Shown here: positions 43,113-47,213 of the stretch, piece by piece
Layout: each line of letters opens with the position of its first letter
Position numbering within the stretch: the first letter of the stretch is position 1
Source: PBB1 sp046154125
GTDB lineage: Bacteria > Pseudomonadota > Gammaproteobacteria > Burkholderiales > Burkholderiaceae_C
Assembly (NCBI GenBank): GCA_046154125.1
Contig: JBJXEJ010000050.1
Coordinates: forward strand, 1-47,213
Length of the DNA stretch: 47,213 nt
Reading direction: 5' to 3'
The notes under the pieces: model-generated
The model's database searches: none
What the model was told of the DNA's origin: nothing
The model's input: only the letters and a program-made list of their open reading frames with translations
Position numbers and translations under genes: made by a program

Positions 43113-43574
43113 ATGTACCTGCCGACCCATTTCGAAGAGTCCCGCACCGACACCGAGGTGCTGGTGGTGTTCCAGGGGCCGCAGGCCTACGTGTCGCCGG
43201 GCTGGTACGCGACAAAGGCCGAGACCGGCAAGGTGGTGCCGACCAGCAACTGCATCCTGGTCGAGGCGCGCGGTCGGCTGGTGGTGCGCGACGACGCGGC
43301 CTGGGTTGATGCACTGGTATCCGGCCTGACCGACCTCCACGAGGCCACGCAGGCGAAGCCCTGGAAGGTGGCCGATGCGCCTGCCGACTACATCGCCGCA
43401 ACCCAGCGCGCCATCGTCGGCATCGAGGTCGAGCTCACCGCCCTGAAAGGCAAGTGGAAGATGAGCCAGAACCGAGCGGCGGCTGACCGCGCTGGTGTGG
43501 TGCGTGGCCTGACTGCCGCCGGTCGCGACGATGTCGCGGCCTGGGTCGACCCTGGCCCGGCCTCGCTGCCCTGA
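43113..43574 (+). pseudogene. PaiB-like FMN-binding protein with internal deletion
   Basis: The 153-residue product begins MYLPTHFEESRTD, the usual start of PaiB-family FMN-binding proteins, and then jumps to TEVLVVFQGPQAYVSPGWY and TKAETGKVVPT, text that normally lies some 60 residues later. The missing part is the first half of the split barrel, including the DHLPF-type segment. The usual PTWNY reads PTSNC. The frame is open and the C-terminus (KGKWKMSQNRAAADRAGVVRGL) is normal, so it is an in-frame deletion. Intact members are about 205-215 residues, by memory. I expect no FMN binding; a residual role cannot be excluded. Confidence 0.75.
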
Positions 43575-43712
43575 CACGACAGGCCCGATCCGGGGCATCC
43601 AAGACGAGGGCTGCCCCACAGTCGTGCGGCCGATGTGACTCCAGGAAGCCCCCGGACCCATGCGACGGGGGGCAGCATCGGATAATCAGGGAAAACCCGT
43701 CTGGCTCCCGGC

Positions 43713-44498
43713 ATGACCATCATTGCTTCGTCCGTTTTCCGAACTCTCGCGAGTGCATGCAGCGTGTGGATCGCCAGACCCATGCTTGCTCTTGGTGCAG
43801 GATGCGTCGTGTGCTGGGCTGCGCATGCGGCAACACCGTTCGAGGACACCCTGGCGCAGCGGCTGCAGGCCTGCACCGGGTGTCACGGTGAACAGGGACG
43901 CGCCACGCCGGGCGGCTACCAGCCGCGCCTGGCCGGCAAGCCTGCCGGCTACCTGTTCCACCAATTGCTGAACTTTCGCGACGGCCGTCGTGACTTTGCC
44001 CCGATGACCGCGTTGATCGATCCGCTCGGCGACGACTACCTGCGAGAGATCGCCGCGTACTTCGCATCGCTCGATGTGCCGTACCCCGCGCCGCAGCCGG
44101 CGACTGCCAGCGCCGCCACGTTGCAGCGTGGCGAACGGCTGGTGCGCGAGGGCGATCCGGCCGCCCGCATTCCCGCCTGCGCCCAATGTCATGGGGAAGC
44201 GATGATGGGCGTGGCGCCGGCGATTCCCGGCCTGCTGGGCCTGCCCCGCGACTACGTGAACGCGCAGCTCGGCGCCTGGCGCAGCGGCAAGAGACACGCT
44301 CAGTCGCCCGATTGCATGGCGCAGGTCGCGCGGCGACTGAGCCTGGCCGACATCGATGCGGTGTCGCAGTGGCTGGCGGCGCAACCGGTGCCGTCGCGTG
44401 CCAAGCCGCTGAGCGCGCTGCCCGCGGGGCACAAGCTGCCGGTGGTCTGCGGTGGCGTCAGCGTGGGCTCACTTCCATCTTCGGGGGCATCGCGATGA
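43713..44498 (+). CDS. Diheme c-type cytochrome (c4-like)
   Basis: This exported 261-residue protein has a long leader (signal core LALGAGCVVCWAAHA, ending near residue 40) and two heme-attachment motifs, CTGCH (54-58) and CAQCH (156-160). Each half ends with a likely Met ligand region (DFAPMTALID; later MAQVARRLSLADI). It resembles cytochrome c4-type electron carriers. The next gene, a triheme cytochrome, starts at its stop (ATGA), so they are cotranscribed. The dehydrogenase or oxidase they serve is not in the window. The C-terminus has a Ser/Gly-rich tail of unknown use. Confidence 0.86.
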   Translation: MTIIASSVFRTLASACSVWIARPMLALGAGCVVCWAAHAATPFEDTLAQRLQACTGCHGEQGRATPGGYQPRLAGKPAGYLFHQLLNFRDGRRDFAPMTALIDPLGDDYLREIAAYFASLDVPYPAPQPATASAATLQRGERLVREGDPAARIPACAQCHGEAMMGVAPAIPGLLGLPRDYVNAQLGAWRSGKRHAQSPDCMAQVARRLSLADIDAVSQWLAAQPVPSRAKPLSALPAGHKLPVVCGGVSVGSLPSSGASR

Positions 44499-45814
44499 GC
44501 CGCCTTGGCTGGCGGGTTCTGGTCGCCGGGGCCGTCGGTGTCGGTGCGCTCGCAGCGACGGTGATCGCGCTCAACCTGCGCGGCGAAGGCGACCTGAGCG
44601 CCCAAATCGCCGCCACGCTTCCATCAGCGACCGGCGCACAAGCCGACGCCGGGCCGGTGGCTCGCGGCGCCTATCTGGCACGTGCCGGCAACTGCATGGC
44701 CTGCCACACCGCTCGCGGCGGCGAGCCGTATGCCGGCGGCCGCGGCATCGACACGCCGTTCGGCACCGTCTACAGCAGCAATCTGACCCCCGATGCCGAC
44801 ACCGGCCTGGGCCGCTGGTCTGCGCCCCAGTTCTGGCGCGCGATGCACCATGGCCGTTCTGCCGACGGTCGGCTGCTGGTGCCGGCGTTCCCGTACCCCA
44901 GCACGACGCAGGTCACCCGCGCCGATTCGGACGCGCTGTACGCCTACCTGCGCGGTGTGCCGGCGGTGCGCCAGCCCGCCAAGGCACACGACCTGCGCTT
45001 CCCGTTCGACACTCAGGCGGCGCTGGCGGTCTGGCGGGCGCTGTACTTCAAACCCGGTGTCTTCGAGCCCGATGCGGCGCGCTCGGCCGAATGGAATCGC
45101 GGGGCCTACCTGGTGCAGGGCCTGGGCCATTGCAATGCCTGCCACGCGCAACGCAATGCGCTCGGTGCCACCGCGGGGCCGCTCGATCTGGGTGGCGGGC
45201 TGATCCCGATCCAGAACTGGTACGCCCCGTCGCTGACCGATCCGCGCGAAGCTGGCGTGGCCGACTGGGCCGCGGCGGACATCGTCGCGCTGCTGAAGGC
45301 TGGCGTGGTCGACCGAGGTGGCGCGCTTGTCACCGCATCGGGCCCGATGGGCGAAGTCGTTCTGCGCAGCACGCAGCACCTGAGCGATGCCGATCTGGGC
45401 GCGATGGCGACCTACCTGAAGACGCTGGGAACGGGGACTGCCGATACGACGGCGCCGGCCAGCCCGAGCGCTTCGGCGCCGGGCGGACGCGGCGCCACGC
45501 TGTACTCCGATCACTGCGCATCCTGTCACGGCGAGCAAGGTGCCGGTGTCGCGGGGGCCTATCCGCCATTGGCCGGCAACCGCGCGGTGACGATGCCGGT
45601 GCCGGCGAACCTCGTGCGTGTCGTGCTGGAAGGCGGTTTTGCGCCATCGACCGCTGCGCACCCCCGACCTTACGGCATGCCGCCGTTCGCTCAGACCTTG
45701 AACAACGAGGACGTCGCCGCGCTGCTCACGCACCTGCGCGGCAGCTGGGGCAACCATGCGGATGCGGTGTCGGCGGTGGAAGTGAATCGCTACCGGGGCA
45801 GCAGCGCGCGCTGA
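44495..45814 (+). CDS. Triheme c-type cytochrome (alcohol/gluconate dehydrogenase subunit-like)
   Basis: This 439-residue membrane-anchored or exported cytochrome has a leader helix (VLVAGAVGVGALAATVIAL) and three heme motifs: CMACH (67-71), CNACH (213-217) and CASCH (341-345). Spacing and text (YLARAGNCMACHTARGGEPYAGG; GLGHCNACHAQRNALG) match the cytochrome subunit of membrane-bound alcohol, gluconate or sorbose dehydrogenases, which pass electrons to quinone or oxidase. The catalytic subunit is absent here. The ATG overlaps the upstream stop. It ends 34 bases from ssb, convergently. Confidence 0.88.
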   Translation: MSRLGWRVLVAGAVGVGALAATVIALNLRGEGDLSAQIAATLPSATGAQADAGPVARGAYLARAGNCMACHTARGGEPYAGGRGIDTPFGTVYSSNLTPDADTGLGRWSAPQFWRAMHHGRSADGRLLVPAFPYPSTTQVTRADSDALYAYLRGVPAVRQPAKAHDLRFPFDTQAALAVWRALYFKPGVFEPDAARSAEWNRGAYLVQGLGHCNACHAQRNALGATAGPLDLGGGLIPIQNWYAPSLTDPREAGVADWAAADIVALLKAGVVDRGGALVTASGPMGEVVLRSTQHLSDADLGAMATYLKTLGTGTADTTAPASPSASAPGGRGATLYSDHCASCHGEQGAGVAGAYPPLAGNRAVTMPVPANLVRVVLEGGFAPSTAAHPRPYGMPPFAQTLNNEDVAALLTHLRGSWGNHADAVSAVEVNRYRGSSAR

Positions 45815-45848
45815 ATCGGCTCGGCGCGCACCGCCCCTGCGCCGCGGA

Positions 45849-46388
45849 TCAGAACGGGATGTCGTCGTCCATGTCGTCGAAGCCGGTCGACGACTTCGGC
45901 GCCGGCTTCGAGGGCGCAGGGCGGCTCGCCGGGGCGCTGCGCGCAGCGGAGGCTGGACGCGCTTCGCCGCGGCCCTCGCCTCGGCTGTCTCCCCGGCTGC
46001 CACCGCCCTGGTCGTAGCCCGCATCCCCGCCCGCATCACCGCCACCCATGCCCTCGCGCCCGCCGAGCAACTGCATGTTGTCGGCGATCACCTCGGTGGT
46101 GTAGACGTCCTTGCCTTCCTTGTCCTGCCACTTGCGGGTCTTCAGACGCCCTTCGACGTAGACCGGGCGGCCCTTCTTGAGGTACTCGCCGGCGATCTCG
46201 GCCAGGCGGTCGTAGAAGACCACGCGGTGCCATTCGGTTTCCTCGACCTTGTCGCCGCTGGTCTTGTCTTTCCAATTTCGGGTGGTGGCGACGCTGATGT
46301 TGCAGATCGCATTGCCGTTCGGGGTGTAGCGCACTTCGGGGTCGCGGCCCAGGTTGCCGATGAGGATGACTTTGTTGATCGAGGCCAT
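45849..46388 (-). CDS. ssb: Single-stranded DNA-binding protein
   Basis: SSB coats single-stranded DNA in replication and repair. The 179-residue protein has the OB-fold (MASINKVILIGNLGRDPEVRYTPNG; EWHRVVFYDRLAEIAGEYLKKG), then a Gly/Arg/Ser/Pro-rich linker, and the partner-binding tip MDDDIPF. The start is ATG 46388. A GATAAT on the minus strand at 46424-46429 could be its -10 element, but no matching -35 is clear. It diverges from recQ, itself a known SSB partner, with 87 bases between starts. Confidence 0.96.
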   Translation of the reverse strand: MASINKVILIGNLGRDPEVRYTPNGNAICNISVATTRNWKDKTSGDKVEETEWHRVVFYDRLAEIAGEYLKKGRPVYVEGRLKTRKWQDKEGKDVYTTEVIADNMQLLGGREGMGGGDAGGDAGYDQGGGSRGDSRGEGRGEARPASAARSAPASRPAPSKPAPKSSTGFDDMDDDIPF

Positions 46389-46475
46389 GGTGCGAGCTCC
46401 GGTGACGTTTCTTGAAGCCGCAGATTATCGACTTCATGCCGCCCTTACCATCGCCACCCATGCCTGCAACCGCCC

Positions 46476-47213
46476 ATGACCCCCGAGCTTGACGTGATCG
46501 ACCCGGGGCAATCCCAGGTCTCGATGGACCCGGGCGCCGCGTCCAGCTCCCACGGTCGCGCGGCGCTGTCGGTGCTGCAGACTGTCTTCGGCTATTCCGC
46601 TTTCCGTGGTGCGCAGGCGCAGATCGTCGACCATGTGTGCGCCGGCGGCGACGCGCTGGTGCTGATGCCCACCGGTGGCGGCAAGAGCCTTTGTTATCAG
46701 GTTCCGGCCATCGTGCGGCACCGGGCCGACCAGGGCGTCGCCATCGTCGTCAGCCCGCTGATTGCGCTGATGCACGACCAGGTCGGCGCGCTGGAGGAGG
46801 CTGGCGTGCACGCGGCCTACCTGAATTCGAGTCTGACGTCGGAAGAGGCGCAGCGCATCGAGCGCGAGATGATGGGCGGCCGGCTGGTGATGCTGTACGC
46901 CGCGCCCGAGCGCCTCACGACGCCGCGCTTCCTGGCGCAGCTCGACTCGTTGCACGAACGCGGGCTGCTGAGCCTGTTCGCGATCGACGAGGCGCACTGC
47001 GTGAGCCAGTGGGGGCACGACTTCCGCGAGGACTACCTGTCGCTGAACGTTCTTCATGAGCGCTATCCGGATGTGCCGAGGATCGCGCTCACGGCCACGG
47101 CCGACGACCTCACGCGTGCCGACATCATCGCGCGCCTGCAGCTCGAAGACGCGCGCATCTTCATCAGCAGCTTCGATCGGCCGAACATCCGCTACGGCAT
47201 CGTCGAGAAGGAC
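46476..47213 (+). CDS. recQ: ATP-dependent DNA helicase RecQ, N-terminal part (runs off window)
   Basis: This is the start of the RecQ helicase, which unwinds DNA 3'-to-5' in recombination and fork repair. The visible 246 residues include the Q-motif region (FGYSAFRGAQAQIV), Walker A TGGGKS (66-71), SPLIALMHDQV, the DEAH box (171-174, IDEAHCVSQWGHDFR) and the TATA motif LTATADD. The N-terminus is about 30 residues longer than in E. coli RecQ; ATG 46524 is a possible shorter start. The frame stays open to the window end, so the RQC and HRDC domains cannot be seen. Confidence 0.93.
   Translation, partial: MTPELDVIDPGQSQVSMDPGAASSSHGRAALSVLQTVFGYSAFRGAQAQIVDHVCAGGDALVLMPTGGGKSLCYQVPAIVRHRADQGVAIVVSPLIALMHDQVGALEEAGVHAAYLNSSLTSEEAQRIEREMMGGRLVMLYAAPERLTTPRFLAQLDSLHERGLLSLFAIDEAHCVSQWGHDFREDYLSLNVLHERYPDVPRIALTATADDLTRADIIARLQLEDARIFISSFDRPNIRYGIVEKD

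Noticed and set aside
43592..43617. Terminator hairpin GGGGCA...TGCCCC after the PaiB-like gene
   Set aside because: The loop is 14 bases, the stem only six, and no T run follows.
1..47213. tRNA, rRNA, CRISPR array, insertion sequence or prophage
   Set aside because: I found no cloverleaf-like gaps, no regularly spaced repeats, no transposase or integrase text, and almost no space between genes.

Overview
The window is high-G+C, densely packed chromosomal DNA, with about 41 protein genes, no RNA genes, no insertion sequences, no prophage and no CRISPR array. Gene order and content point to a betaproteobacterium of the order Burkholderiales, probably near Rubrivivax, Leptothrix or Ideonella. 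The clues are argS followed by SPOR and dsbA genes, a three-gene pnt operon, a Kdo hydroxylase, and the DUF3348/DUF802/OmpA/DUF2894 cluster. This placement is inference from gene content; I could not run a search. No gene-free stretch exceeds 300 bases.

Layout. Positions 1-5151 hold the purB end, pyrF, an M14 carboxypeptidase, and a geranylgeranyl-reductase-like flavoprotein paired with a class II glutamine amidotransferase. Positions 5224-12049 are an envelope-sugar region: a UDP-glucuronate-4-epimerase-like enzyme, an ArnT-like GT39, a polyprenyl-phosphate GT2, a flippase-like membrane protein, a GT4 and a Kdo hydroxylase. Together they look like a lipid-A/LPS-core decoration pathway. Positions 12122-17828 hold an SDR, a tightly overlapped four-gene operon built around a MotA/MotB (ZorA/ZorB-like) ion-driven motor unit with a very long cytoplasmic tail, and an azoreductase. 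Positions 17896-21241 hold malate synthase and an L-2-haloacid dehalogenase, with a divergent LysR regulator. Positions 21266-23150 hold a PsiF-repeat protein and a Ser/Thr kinase with a cNMP-binding domain.

Positions 23320-30922 are mostly housekeeping: argS, a SPOR protein, dsbA, lptA, lptB, rpoN and an rRNA methyltransferase. Positions 30952-33911 hold a YidB-like protein, rsmE and a long-chain acyl-CoA ligase. Next come a CDF-family transporter with altered metal residues and the pnt operon (35146-38052), then nudJ-like and mnmA genes. Positions 39914-43041 hold a blue-copper-like periplasmic protein coupled to a Cache-HAMP-GGDKF-EAL receptor. The end has an internally deleted PaiB-like gene, two multiheme cytochromes c, ssb, and the start of recQ.

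The best candidate for an undescribed system is the motor-like operon at 12978-17087. It has MotA-type membrane topology, a MotB-type membrane aspartate, an OmpA-type peptidoglycan-binding domain, a roughly 520-residue helical tail with a 55-residue internal repeat, and two partner proteins of unknown function. All four genes are joined by ATGA overlaps. The second candidate is the copper-protein/c-di-GMP pair at 39914-43041.
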